64,000 nt of DNA from Ruegeria halocynthiae (lineage in GTDB: Bacteria > Pseudomonadota > Alphaproteobacteria > Rhodobacterales > Rhodobacteraceae), in contig NZ_JQEZ01000008.1 of the NCBI RefSeq assembly GCF_000743705.1, positions 1 to 64,000 of the forward strand. Reading direction: 5' to 3'. Shown one piece after another: positions 24,779 to 34,481 of this stretch (positions are counted from its first letter, which is position 1; each line of letters starts with the position of its first letter). The notes beneath the pieces were generated by a model. That model was given only the letters and a program-made list of their open reading frames with translations. It had not been told where the DNA came from and did not search any database. The position numbers and the translations under genes were made by a program.

Positions 24779-26226
24779 AATATCTCCTCCGATTGCTTTT
24801 GCATACGATGCCGACGAACTGTGTAACTATCCGTCCCATAGGTCGCAGAGGTAACGATTTGAACGGTCAAAGACTTTAAATCAAGGGTAAGTGTGGGCTC
24901 TTCGACGAGCTCGCACTCATATTGCCAGTTTAACTCCTGAAACGGAAAGCTCGAAGAGGGCTCAGTGGTTTCGTTTTCTTCTTTTGCGGGAACCTCTTCC
25001 CATACCCAATAGTCCGGCTCTGGGCCGTCTTCAGTCGACATAGTGGTATGGGCGCTAAGCTCCGCTCCATCGGGTAAGTCCATCTTCTCGACTTTGCTAG
25101 CCCGGTGGAAGAGGACAACATTTGTAGTCGCCTCGTTCGTCTGAGCAGATGGAAAGATCACCCCATCCAGCTTTACAGACAAACCATTAGCTAAAAAATC
25201 AACGACAGCTTGGGTTGTTAAGTACTCAATCTCTTCGTCGGTTGGCATTACCGGTCGGGAGATCCGGTTCTTTAGGGATCTCAAGAACATCATCCGCGTC
25301 AGGCGTGTCGCATATTCGGGATCAAATATGCTGCCACGTTCACTCAATGACTCCAGAATGCGGAAATCCAACAACTTTACGGGACGCGTCAGATCAAACC
25401 TCCCGACAAGGGTTTGGCTTCCGACGGCAGGACGCACCTCCGCAATGGCTCCCTCAACCGTGTCGGCACCGTAAAACACTGAAATTCCATGAGCGTTCAT
25501 ACGACCAGCGCGCGCATACTCAAAAGGTGGTGGGCCAAGTTCGAGATCCGGTCGTGACAATCCCTTCTTGAGGTCTCTGTCAGAGTAGAAAACCCGCGCC
25601 CTATAGAAACCAGAAATTTCTTGGCTTGGTCCAGCATCAACGATGACAGAGTTACCGTTGGAAGTCTGCATTTCTTCAATCCCAGAAAAGATGGACAGAA
25701 GGTACTTATGAGCGTCTTGGTTGAAGAACCTGGTCTCTTTCTTCAAATTTTGTTCGAAACGATACCAGCCTTCGTGATGCGCTCCGTCACTTGGAATAAT
25801 CTCTTCATAATGAGCATCTGATGCAAAGGGACACTCTTCCCCCAACTGCCAGGCCTCCCAATCCCCATGCACTTCCTCCAAGTGGCTTTGTAGATCGCTG
25901 GCAAGCTCTTCGGAGCAATTTAGTGCGTTCATGATTGCATAGACTGTCGGTTCGCCATCACGCTCCCACTCGTAACTGGATTCCTTGTCAGCCAACATCA
26001 TCGATTGAAATCCATCGGGTTGATCAGATGTGCGAATAAAGTGGCTATCAAACGCTGTTTCGATGGACTCAGAAAGCTCGGAAAAGGACCAAGTTTGAAG
26101 AATTTCATCACAGTAGGAACAGTATTTTTCCTCGCCTGAGTCCTCTATTTTCTTGGCGAGATACGGATCACCCACACAATCTTCGCAAATCCGCCGTTCG
26201 TCAGTTTCATCCAAATCAATCGACAT
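24775..26226 (-). CDS. HEPN/RES-domain protein, toxin-like (483 aa)
   Basis: Start at ATG 26226, with AAGGA upstream; an open extension to 26298 overlaps another small gene and is not used. The N-terminus has paired cysteines (CEDC at ~14-17 and CSYC at ~36-39), resembling the HEPN/RES N-terminal domain. A RES domain follows from about residue 205: FYRARVFYSD, GRMNAHGISVFYGADTVEGAIAEVRP, with the conserved Arg, Tyr and Glu of RES NAD+ phosphorylases. RES toxins deplete NAD+; this larger version is the HEPN/RES architecture from conflict systems. It converges on the WGR gene and lies immediately downstream of, and overlaps, a small secreted-peptide gene. Confidence 0.85.
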   Translation of the reverse strand: MSIDLDETDERRICEDCVGDPYLAKKIEDSGEEKYCSYCDEILQTWSFSELSESIETAFDSHFIRTSDQPDGFQSMMLADKESSYEWERDGEPTVYAIMNALNCSEELASDLQSHLEEVHGDWEAWQLGEECPFASDAHYEEIIPSDGAHHEGWYRFEQNLKKETRFFNQDAHKYLLSIFSGIEEMQTSNGNSVIVDAGPSQEISGFYRARVFYSDRDLKKGLSRPDLELGPPPFEYARAGRMNAHGISVFYGADTVEGAIAEVRPAVGSQTLVGRFDLTRPVKLLDFRILESLSERGSIFDPEYATRLTRMMFLRSLKNRISRPVMPTDEEIEYLTTQAVVDFLANGLSVKLDGVIFPSAQTNEATTNVVLFHRASKVEKMDLPDGAELSAHTTMSTEDGPEPDYWVWEEVPAKEENETTEPSSSFPFQELNWQYECELVEEPTLTLDLKSLTVQIVTSATYGTDSYTVRRHRMQKQSEEIF

Positions 26227-26326
26227 ACATGATTCCTTGCTCGCCTTCGGTGGCTGTTTCCGAAGCGTCACTTGGAGGTGCCGCAAAAACAAAAGCAAGT
26301 AGAGCCATTACAAACAGAAATTTCAT
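26216..26326 (-). CDS. Small secreted peptide (36 aa) overlapping the RES gene
   Basis: ATG 26326 to TGA 26216 encodes MKFLFVMALLAFVFA followed by APPSDASETATEGEQGIMYVD. The first ~21 residues are a signal-peptide-like helix with likely cleavage near SDA. AGGTGGA lies just upstream. Its last 11 bp overlap the start of the HEPN/RES gene, including its ATG, so translation could be coupled. Leader peptide, small inhibitor and chance are all possible; the good ribosome-binding site and overlap favour a real gene. Confidence 0.5.
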   Translation of the reverse strand: MKFLFVMALLAFVFAAPPSDASETATEGEQGIMYVD

Positions 26327-26481
26327 AGATTCCACCTATTTTTGAAAGGTGCCATTGAGAAGAAGAGAACTTCGCGAACATTCCAGCGTTATAAACACGG
26401 TCCAAGAGCAGCAGCGGCTAAACGTCCCTGCGTTGTTGGTATGCCAAATTGGTGCGCCGCTTAATGAAGACCATTTTCGTT

Positions 26482-26829
26482 TTACCGTATCTCGTCGAAT
26501 GTCCCTTGGAATAACGACATATTATCTTCGTATTCATCGCCGTTAGTGCAACATATCCCTACGCCGGGCCCATCTAATTCCCGTCGCCGGAAACACCAAT
26601 GTGTCAAATCAAGCGTCACATCTTTTTTCACGGTTCCTGTTTGCGTCCAGGTCTGTTTCGGCTTCCCAGCAATCTGGGAGAGAATTTCCGACTGGCATGC
26701 CGGGAAAGCCACAAGGCACTCGCATTGGACATAAAGAGTTCCTGAGTCCTCAAAGGTCACCATGTTGGGTTCAGCTGGAACAGATGATGCAATTAGAATA
26801 GAACAAATAAAAGAAATTGGGCGCCACAT
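26482..26829 (-). CDS. Hypothetical secreted protein (115 aa)
   Basis: Start chosen at ATG 26829, directly after AGGAGGGGG, rather than the longer frame to 26895. The N-terminus (MWRPISFICSILIASSVPAEPN) is a Sec signal peptide. The mature protein has six cysteines in short pairs (YVQCECLVAFPACQSE, HWCFRRRE, VGICCTNG), implying a small disulfide-stabilised extracytoplasmic domain. Family unknown. It is transcribed towards the small peptide/RES genes, ~155 bp away. Confidence 0.65.
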   Translation of the reverse strand: MWRPISFICSILIASSVPAEPNMVTFEDSGTLYVQCECLVAFPACQSEILSQIAGKPKQTWTQTGTVKKDVTLDLTHWCFRRRELDGPGVGICCTNGDEYEDNMSLFQGTFDEIR

Positions 26830-27090
26830 GTTGCCCCCTCCTAAAATTAAGTAACTATCGATTTGGATCATAGGTCTTAAGCTCATTTCTAACAAGCTTG
26901 ACGGTTAAAGTCCCAAGCGCCAATCCAATAACCTAGACTGAGTTTCTTTTTTCTTGGTGCGTCCAAATTGACGAGTGCCGTCCGATTGAGTGTGCTGCTA
27001 GACAAATTCAAAGTCGTCTGAATTCGCCGTCGATTGCGGGAACTTGCCCAGTGCAAAACAGACGCCACCCGGCAAGAGCGGCCTTGAATG

Positions 27091-27909
27091 TCAGCTACAA
27101 CTGAGAGACACCGCCACGTCCACACATACCACTGCGTACTGCGGTTTGTTCGCCGGGACGGTTCCGCCCGGGACATTTGGCGTCTGCTTCGTTGCCGAAC
27201 CACCGTTGGAGTTCACAAAGTTTTCCAGATTGGTCTGAAGGCTCTTCCAAAGCTTGTCCGCCCCTTCGAAAGCCGTTTCTTCCGCTGCACTGACAAGACT
27301 CGGGTACACGCGATCGAAGGCGCGCGTGTAGAACTCCATGTGACCACCAACTTCACGAAGCCCAAACTCCCGGTTTCCGGCTACCGGGTGATCTCCAAAA
27401 CCCAATACCAGCGCCTCATCAGTGACAGGGGAAAACACCCAAGAGAAATCACTGGTTCTCGACACAACGACAGCGGCCTCGTCGTTGCCCACGCCGCCGA
27501 GCGTGCTGATTTGAAACACCATAATCGTGCCCAGGAGCGCTATGCTCTGCGAGCCCCAATCACCGGTGTCATCGCCATTGAACCCATCGAAGCTGGCCAC
27601 GGACTGGTCGAAGAAGCTGTTGAGGTTCTTGCGAACGTGCCAGAAGAACTGCGTCTTGTTCATCCCCGATGGAAGCGTATCGATCCGCACGACATATTCG
27701 TCGACGTTGACCGCACTGCCGGTCCCTTCATCAATCCGCTGGACCTTGTAGTCCTTGGCTGAGTGCCCCCGGTCGGCCCGCGTCTGCTGTAGAGGCGCGG
27801 CATCCGGCTTGAAATTCGCAAGGTCGACCCAATCCGACCAGACCTCAGATTGACCGGGTGTAGCGGCGAGCCACAGGGCCGCCACCGTGAAGAGCAAATT
27901 GGTTCTCAT
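27091..27909 (-). CDS. Secreted protein of the giant-protein operon (272 aa)
   Basis: ATG 27909 has GGAG ten bases upstream. The N-terminus (MRTNLLFTVAALWLAATPGQSE) is a Sec signal peptide. The mature part begins WSDWVDLANFKPDAAPLQQTRADRG and has a C-terminal tail with PQYAVVCVDVAVSLSCS, whose two cysteines may pair. I recognise no domain. The gene lies 38 bp after the 2,177-aa gene, in the same orientation, so it is probably the last gene of a three-gene transcript. This suggests an accessory or partner protein for the two giant proteins in the periplasm or outside the cell. Confidence 0.8.
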   Translation of the reverse strand: MRTNLLFTVAALWLAATPGQSEVWSDWVDLANFKPDAAPLQQTRADRGHSAKDYKVQRIDEGTGSAVNVDEYVVRIDTLPSGMNKTQFFWHVRKNLNSFFDQSVASFDGFNGDDTGDWGSQSIALLGTIMVFQISTLGGVGNDEAAVVVSRTSDFSWVFSPVTDEALVLGFGDHPVAGNREFGLREVGGHMEFYTRAFDRVYPSLVSAAEETAFEGADKLWKSLQTNLENFVNSNGGSATKQTPNVPGGTVPANKPQYAVVCVDVAVSLSCS

Positions 27910-27947
27910 TGCGTCTTTCTCCGTTTCTTTCAGTTCAATCGACGGGT

Positions 27948-30900
27948 CTAATCCAGTTTCGACAAATCGAAGACGGCCCGCATTCTGGCACCGCTGTGAT
28001 GGTATCCCAACTCGCGCGCATTCGGCCCGCCGGCACTGGCGGGCGCTCTTACCGACGTGGCGGTTACCGTGTTTGCCTCACCGTTGCCCGCCGCGGCGTC
28101 GACAGTTCGATTGTCCGGCTTTTCCATGACCATACTCGGCTCCGGAACCCGGGCCCGCTCTTCAACCGTCAGCGGATCGGCCGGTTCGAAGGCTTCGACT
28201 TCCTCAACCTGCACATGCAGATCGTTCAGGTCACCCAGAACTTCCTTTGGGATCTTCAGTAGCCACGTTCCGTCACCCCTCGCTGTCTGCGCCGTCTTGA
28301 CCGCAACGCTACCGGCCTTAATCGGGTGACTCTCGTTCAATCTGAGAAATGCGCGCCTGCTTTCCGGATCATTCCGTCTGATCGAGCTGAAGTCCTTGGG
28401 ATCAATCACGCCAGTGTCGAAATCTAGCGGCAACAACAGATGGCTGCCTCGACCCGCGGCGCTCACGGGCAGTGGCACTGTCTCGCGATAGGTCCGTCCG
28501 TGTGCATCCTTACCTTCCCGAAATACCGTTACCTTCATCCGAGGTGCCGCATCAGCACCTTGAACAAGGTCCGCGAGGTCTTCGAGCCGACAACCCCGCT
28601 CAAGCGCCAACTCCGTCGGCGTTTTCATTTCCTCTTCCGCCCCATCCGCGATCGGTGCGCCTGCTCCGGGAGGGATGGCGGCATCCGCGCCATCTGCCGC
28701 CTTCGAAAGCGAACTCAAATGTTCTTGAAGCGCATGGCTGATCCGGCGGCGGTAGAATGTAGGTCCGCACATCCTGATCCGAATGCCATCTCCCTCGTTC
28801 TCGGGAATGCGCGTGACATCAACGATGCGCTCGGGAAGCGGCTGGACGAACTGTCTCACAGGGCGCGAACACCTGAGCGCCGGGCGCGTGTGCGGCTGGA
28901 AGCGGACCAGACCAAAGCGGACGAAGGTCTCGGCGGCCTCACTGTCTTCCAGCGTGACATCGACGTACCAAGTCTCCTTTTCCGGATCGAAGCGCGGCAC
29001 ATAAGTCAGAAGCGACACCATCATCGGCGGCACCCGATCTTCTGCGTCCGCGTCTTCGGAGGCCTCCTCGTCCGACAGCGGCATCTCCACCATCGGTACA
29101 AGTTCTGCTTTCTGCGGATCGCCCTCTTTTAGATCGAGATCCGGGAAATCACCTGGCGAGAATAGGATCTGGCGGTGGTAGTTTCCCTCACGAACTGGGT
29201 CCGCTCCGCGTCGCGAGACAAATCGCCCGCCCGGCCCGAGATGAGCGTCTTCAAACGGCATCGGGTCATCTGCCACAGACCCGCTCAGCGGCGCACAGAT
29301 GATGTCTACAAGCTTGCGCTTGGTGAGACGAAATTCTTTGAGATCGTTCAGATCAATCTCGCGTGCGTCTTTATCATCTTCCGACTTCCGCAACTTCACC
29401 TTGTTCTTGCCGATCATCCAGTTGTCCGAAGGCGAAACATAAGGTGGCCAAAGGACTATCCCGAGACGCTCGTCCTCGCCGGAAGAAAACCATTCGCGCC
29501 CAAGCGGGATACGGATGATCGAACGGCGGTGATGGGTGAGCATCTTGCTCTTTTTGCTATCCTCATCTGGAGCATCATGCCGGAAGGCAGGAAGCGGCGC
29601 GCGTGCATCCGGTTTCGCCGGGCGCTTGGTGGCCGGGAGAACGACTTCGACTTCGCCGCTCAATCTGCATTGCGCCTCTGCTCGCAGGTCTTCGCCGGCC
29701 ACGAGATCGCCAACCTCATGGTGCAAGCCTTCGGACGCAACCCAAGGGTCTCTCCTTCGAAGTCGCCGATCTGCGGTGCGCATGAACTGTGCGGTGCGCG
29801 GTAATCCGTTGACCCAAACCCACATCCGCCGCGCCTTGCCATCGGGAAACAGATGCCTTTCCGTAATGCGGATATCTCCGAGATCGCCTTCCTCGAACAG
29901 CCGCCGCAGGCTGAGCTTGCGTTGACAATCCGCACCGCTTGGACGGGGCAGGTTCTCCGCCCTGAGAAGCGTCACCTCAGCACGATCAAAGGCGGTTTTC
30001 CCGCTCGGGTAGACGTGGAAACCAAAAAGGCTCTGGGCATCGCGGAAGACTTTGTCCTCGCTGTCAGGTTCGGCGCCCGACGGATCATCCACCAGCGGCC
30101 ACCAGCCTGCGCGGCGCAGCGCCAACGACCGACCGCGGAGCCGATCATCAAAAGCCGTCGATCCGGGGAACGCCATCCGGGCGCGCACCTCGACCGTGTC
30201 GATCTGGTTCAGGTCAAGCTGCACTTCGCCGTCCAAGATCAGGTTCGTCGACCCCTTTGCGGCGACGGTGATCGTTGTCTCGTCGTCAATGCAGACTTTC
30301 AGACTTTTTTTGTCTTTGGAGGACTGGTTTGGGTTCTCTCTGTTGGCTACTTCGCGCTCCGCGACCACAGCGTCAAAGGTTTTGGGTCCAGCGGCAATCT
30401 CGCTCGGCCTGAACGCGCGTATAGGCTTCGGCGGTTCGGTTACACCGGGCGCCTTGGACGAAAAAGCGACACCGTCGAAGTGCTCATTGGTCTCCGCCCC
30501 GGCAATGAACGGTTCGATTGTAGCGCGGTTCGCAGCGTGAATGGCTCGCAGTTGCGACACTGCAGAAATCTCGGGCATCGGATGGCGGATCATGCACTGC
30601 CGCACAGCCTTTGCCAGTGCAAGAAGCGTCTGCATCGAAGGGGCGCTCACACCGCCAGGCGCAAAAAAGGCCTGTTTGCCTTGATCACTATTTTGCAAAT
30701 CCGCAATGATCTTGTCGAAAACCGCCTGCGGCAGACACATGTTGGCACCCTTGCAGATCGCCCGAAGGCTCGAAGCAACAGAGGTCTCGCCAACTTGTGA
30801 AAGCTGCACACCCAGAGCCTGAATGACCGCGAAATCCTGCGCGAGCCGCTTAGCGCTTGGCAGAAGCCACATTTCGATATCGACCCACTCATGGGGTGCA

Positions 30901-33900
30901 AGTTTGAGGATCAACTCCCGCGCCAGAAACTTACCCGACGCCTCCGCGCTCCCCTGGTGCGCCGGATCGAAGTACCGGCGCGGGTTGTACTGCATGATCT
31001 GACCCAGCTTGGTCGGAACTTCTTCACGGATCTTGTCGCGGTTCAACGTCAGAAGCACACGGCGGCGGTCGGGATAGGTGTGCCCCTCAACGAGGTCGAT
31101 CGGCGCGATGTCGCCTTGCTCAGGTTTGTCGTCCTGCACCATCGTCAACCACTCACCTTCTCCGCCCTGCATCCGCACACGCACGACGAGGGCCTCGGCG
31201 GCCGGGTCAGGGTAATAGGCGCTGTCAGACGATGAGCCGGCAGCAAAGACCGAACCATCGAGATCCTCACCTTCCAACAACGACTTATCCGAAGGCGCGT
31301 CTTCAATACTGCGCCTTGCAAAATGCTGTCCGCCATTCAGGCCCTTTAGGTATGTCGTCTTCACCGAAGGGAACCCGCAGCCGCCCTTTTGTTGCCGCAC
31401 AAAAGTCAACCCGCCAGTGGAGGTCGGCGTTCTTGCCAGATCGTCAAAGACACCGCGAGTCGGATCTTCGGGTTGCAAAGACGGTCCCGCCTTCCCATCC
31501 GGGGTACCCATATGCGTTGAAGCGCGCGCGAAGGGGATCGACGGGATCAGGATGATGCGACGCGCAGAGGCAGGCTGCCCACGTGATGTGAACCGTTTGT
31601 CCTTCGGGTTCTTTTCATTCCTGTCGATACTCCGCACAAGCATCAAACCAGCCTGATCGGGTCCCATCGGGCCATTGGTCCGCACGGCATGCCCCTCCGG
31701 CAATAGCACCTGGGGTGCCCCGATCTTGGCCTGCCGCAGCGCACGTACATACGGTCTTACGCTTGTCCCGACGCTGGCTCCATCCTCGTCGACACGATCC
31801 TGCGAAGCCGCCTGCATACGCGCCGATGGAAAATAGAGGTCCGCGCGGGTGTCGGTTTTTCCAGTGTCATCGGGGAAGTCGGTGCCGTCTAACGACCGAC
31901 CGCCAGAAAACACCGCGGCGAGCGCGAACCGGTATGGTTGTCCATAGCGAAGTCGCGGGATCTGGTAGTCGACGCCATCGGGTATACTCAATTCACGCCC
32001 GAATATCAGAACGTCAGCCGTCGTTTTCTCGGCACCCGGCTGCGTCGAGCACTCGACACCCATAGGCCCCCCATCCCAAACCGATACCGCCTGCTCGAAA
32101 ACAGCCTCTGCTTCGAGCACATCATCGGAATTTGGTGCCGGAGCCTTGGGCAGCATCCGCCCCGGCACGTTCATCGCAGCGCTCTCTAGCGCAACCCGCT
32201 CGGATGAGCCAGTCCGGCCAATCAGCCGCGTGAGCACGCGCTCGATCCGGCCGGTCTTTCGCCATCTCGGGCCGGTCGTGCCGAACTCAATCGCCCGCGA
32301 CATCATCGGATGCCACTTGGTACATGCGTTTCCAGGTGTGCCGATGAAGAAACGGTAACCGGTGGTCAAATCCTCACCGTCGAGCACAATGGAGGCGCGC
32401 CCATCGACAGAACAGGTGGCAATCCGTCCCTTGTCTGCCAGCTTCGCATCGCGGGCCGCCATCTTGCGAATGGCCTGAGCGCAAAGGCCTCTATCAAGAA
32501 GCGTCAGTCCGACGTCCTGCCGATCACCTTCGTCTTGGAGTTCTGTCCCGTCGGTTGGTTGGTTGACACCGGGCGGAAGCGCCTTGGTATCCGTGGCCGC
32601 CGCACCCGGCGTTTTCTCACGCGCGTTTTTCCCTTCCTGCGACTCGACCTCTTCTTTGGCCTCGGAGTTCGACTGTTCGATGCTACGTCGCTGGATCTCC
32701 AGCTCCATCGCGGTGCGGATATCGAGGCTCGTTAAATCAAAGCGCGGCGTCTTGCATGTCAGATCGCAGTCCGAACCAAACCCCATGACCATCAACCCGC
32801 CGTAATGGCGCGTCCGATCTTTCGCAGGTGCGCTTGATGCGCCCCCGCGACAGTCGGCTTCCTCGCGGGAAACGGGCCAGAAGTGATAGCACGACTTGTT
32901 GCGCTCATGCTCGGTGACACGCAGAAGCGTCCAGGGACGCGGTAAATCGGCTTCTATCGAGCGCCCTCCGCTAGTCCCGTTCAGATCAACACAAATATGC
33001 GCATAATCGCCCGCTTCATTAAGCGCCGCCGCATTCTCGTTGACCGTCAGATCAAGTTCGAGATCCACCGCCAGCATGGCAGCCCGCGCGAGCGTCGGCG
33101 TCGATTGTAGCGTGAAGAAACTCCGCTGCGCCGCATCAAGGCTGTCGGACGTTTCTGGGGTTACGTTCTTTTGTTCCTCTTCGTCCTCCTTGGTCCGATA
33201 CTGTTGCCAATTGGCATACCGCGCAGCGGCAGTCAGGTCGTCGAACCGATCATCGCCATTGGCTGCATCGCCAGGCGTGACACTGTCCTGCCATTCGGGA
33301 TCAGAAGGTCTGACGCACTCTTCCAAAGCCTTGCCTTGCAAATCGCCTTTCGCCTTTTTGTAATGCGCGACCGACGTCTTTCGATCGTCTACCAGATCAT
33401 CGAACAACGCAGTTCGCTCCGCGATCCTGCGGCGCCGACGAAGCTCCGCAATCAGATCAACATCGCTCAGTAGCGCTTCCTTGACCTCTTTGACTTCGTA
33501 CTTCCGTTTCCCAAGCGGGTAAGTTGTTGTGTCTTCATGAGGCTCCTTCGGGAACAAAATCGACAACCGCTGTGCGTAGCTGTCGAAAGATTCCTCCGCT
33601 CCACGTAGCGGCTCTTTGAGGATCGCTTCGGCCAGATCGCGCAACGGACTATCAACAGCCACATGTCGCAGCTTGTCGTTCTTGAGCACTTTGTCACTTT
33701 CTTCTGATGTCCTTCGCTTCAAGGGCTTTGGAAGCCGCGCAACCTCTTCCTTGCACGCAGCCTTGATCGAATCCGAAAGCGCCGACGCCCGCTGGTTCTC
33801 CAACGTGATCGCGAGGTCCGCGTGGCGTATGTCAAGCGCCGCGACAACATTCATCTTGGCCCGACCGGCCTCCTCGGTCGGAGCGACCTGACCGTCGGGT

Positions 33901-34481
33901 CCATAGAGCGAAGCCTCAGGAGGCGTGCTCTTGCCATCGCCGGAACCCATACTTGACGACGACACCGCGCCCCCATCGAGCGACCGCTTGATCCGCGTTC
34001 CGAGATCCCCCCAATCACTCGCCTCAATCTTTGCGCCTTTGATGATCCCGTCTTTGTCCGCCAGATCGTATTTCCAGATCGAACCGACCCAGGTGTCGCA
34101 CAGCGTTTCAAGGTCTTCATCGCTAAGGCCTGCCAGCCCCGGCGCGGCAAACGTCACTTCCTGCTGAAACCCGTCACAAACGCTGCCCGAGCCTATGCCT
34201 TTCGGCACCGTCGCGATCAGGCCCTTGATCGGACCGGTCAAAAGCGCGTGGATTTCCTCCGGCCACCGATCGAACGCAACCCCGTCCGCACTGTTGGCCT
34301 CGTCGAAATAGGGTGTCAGAAGTAGCGTAGCGCGGAGCTTGGTATCGTTGCATTCGTCAACCGGGCAGCTATCGTCACTCGACGGCCTTTTTGCTGCGCC
34401 GTTCGGAACGATCCTCGCATGTATGCGCACCCGTGGCATGTTCAGCTTTTCGTATTCCTCGGGGCTCAGATCGGTAATCAT
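27948..34481 (-). CDS. Giant protein of unknown function (2177 aa)
   Basis: A single uninterrupted frame of 6.5 kb from ATG 34481, whose ATGA overlaps the stop of the upstream giant gene. No signal peptide or transmembrane helix is evident. The sequence mixes charged helices (EEVARLPKPLKRRTSEESDKV, DDKDAREIDLNDLKEFRLTKRKL) with beta-rich stretches (VRIHARIVPNG, YRFALAAVFSGGRSL, VEVRARMAFPG), with many Asp-rich loops. I recognise no catalytic motif, Rhs/YD repeats or toxin domain. Codon use is GC-rich like the mobilization genes and unlike the AAA-RES region. The overlap and conserved orientation suggest it works in complex with the 3,329-aa protein. Confidence 0.9.
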   Translation of the reverse strand: MITDLSPEEYEKLNMPRVRIHARIVPNGAAKRPSSDDSCPVDECNDTKLRATLLLTPYFDEANSADGVAFDRWPEEIHALLTGPIKGLIATVPKGIGSGSVCDGFQQEVTFAAPGLAGLSDEDLETLCDTWVGSIWKYDLADKDGIIKGAKIEASDWGDLGTRIKRSLDGGAVSSSSMGSGDGKSTPPEASLYGPDGQVAPTEEAGRAKMNVVAALDIRHADLAITLENQRASALSDSIKAACKEEVARLPKPLKRRTSEESDKVLKNDKLRHVAVDSPLRDLAEAILKEPLRGAEESFDSYAQRLSILFPKEPHEDTTTYPLGKRKYEVKEVKEALLSDVDLIAELRRRRRIAERTALFDDLVDDRKTSVAHYKKAKGDLQGKALEECVRPSDPEWQDSVTPGDAANGDDRFDDLTAAARYANWQQYRTKEDEEEQKNVTPETSDSLDAAQRSFFTLQSTPTLARAAMLAVDLELDLTVNENAAALNEAGDYAHICVDLNGTSGGRSIEADLPRPWTLLRVTEHERNKSCYHFWPVSREEADCRGGASSAPAKDRTRHYGGLMVMGFGSDCDLTCKTPRFDLTSLDIRTAMELEIQRRSIEQSNSEAKEEVESQEGKNAREKTPGAAATDTKALPPGVNQPTDGTELQDEGDRQDVGLTLLDRGLCAQAIRKMAARDAKLADKGRIATCSVDGRASIVLDGEDLTTGYRFFIGTPGNACTKWHPMMSRAIEFGTTGPRWRKTGRIERVLTRLIGRTGSSERVALESAAMNVPGRMLPKAPAPNSDDVLEAEAVFEQAVSVWDGGPMGVECSTQPGAEKTTADVLIFGRELSIPDGVDYQIPRLRYGQPYRFALAAVFSGGRSLDGTDFPDDTGKTDTRADLYFPSARMQAASQDRVDEDGASVGTSVRPYVRALRQAKIGAPQVLLPEGHAVRTNGPMGPDQAGLMLVRSIDRNEKNPKDKRFTSRGQPASARRIILIPSIPFARASTHMGTPDGKAGPSLQPEDPTRGVFDDLARTPTSTGGLTFVRQQKGGCGFPSVKTTYLKGLNGGQHFARRSIEDAPSDKSLLEGEDLDGSVFAAGSSSDSAYYPDPAAEALVVRVRMQGGEGEWLTMVQDDKPEQGDIAPIDLVEGHTYPDRRRVLLTLNRDKIREEVPTKLGQIMQYNPRRYFDPAHQGSAEASGKFLARELILKLAPHEWVDIEMWLLPSAKRLAQDFAVIQALGVQLSQVGETSVASSLRAICKGANMCLPQAVFDKIIADLQNSDQGKQAFFAPGGVSAPSMQTLLALAKAVRQCMIRHPMPEISAVSQLRAIHAANRATIEPFIAGAETNEHFDGVAFSSKAPGVTEPPKPIRAFRPSEIAAGPKTFDAVVAEREVANRENPNQSSKDKKSLKVCIDDETTITVAAKGSTNLILDGEVQLDLNQIDTVEVRARMAFPGSTAFDDRLRGRSLALRRAGWWPLVDDPSGAEPDSEDKVFRDAQSLFGFHVYPSGKTAFDRAEVTLLRAENLPRPSGADCQRKLSLRRLFEEGDLGDIRITERHLFPDGKARRMWVWVNGLPRTAQFMRTADRRLRRRDPWVASEGLHHEVGDLVAGEDLRAEAQCRLSGEVEVVLPATKRPAKPDARAPLPAFRHDAPDEDSKKSKMLTHHRRSIIRIPLGREWFSSGEDERLGIVLWPPYVSPSDNWMIGKNKVKLRKSEDDKDAREIDLNDLKEFRLTKRKLVDIICAPLSGSVADDPMPFEDAHLGPGGRFVSRRGADPVREGNYHRQILFSPGDFPDLDLKEGDPQKAELVPMVEMPLSDEEASEDADAEDRVPPMMVSLLTYVPRFDPEKETWYVDVTLEDSEAAETFVRFGLVRFQPHTRPALRCSRPVRQFVQPLPERIVDVTRIPENEGDGIRIRMCGPTFYRRRISHALQEHLSSLSKAADGADAAIPPGAGAPIADGAEEEMKTPTELALERGCRLEDLADLVQGADAAPRMKVTVFREGKDAHGRTYRETVPLPVSAAGRGSHLLLPLDFDTGVIDPKDFSSIRRNDPESRRAFLRLNESHPIKAGSVAVKTAQTARGDGTWLLKIPKEVLGDLNDLHVQVEEVEAFEPADPLTVEERARVPEPSMVMEKPDNRTVDAAAGNGEANTVTATSVRAPASAGGPNARELGYHHSGARMRAVFDLSKLD

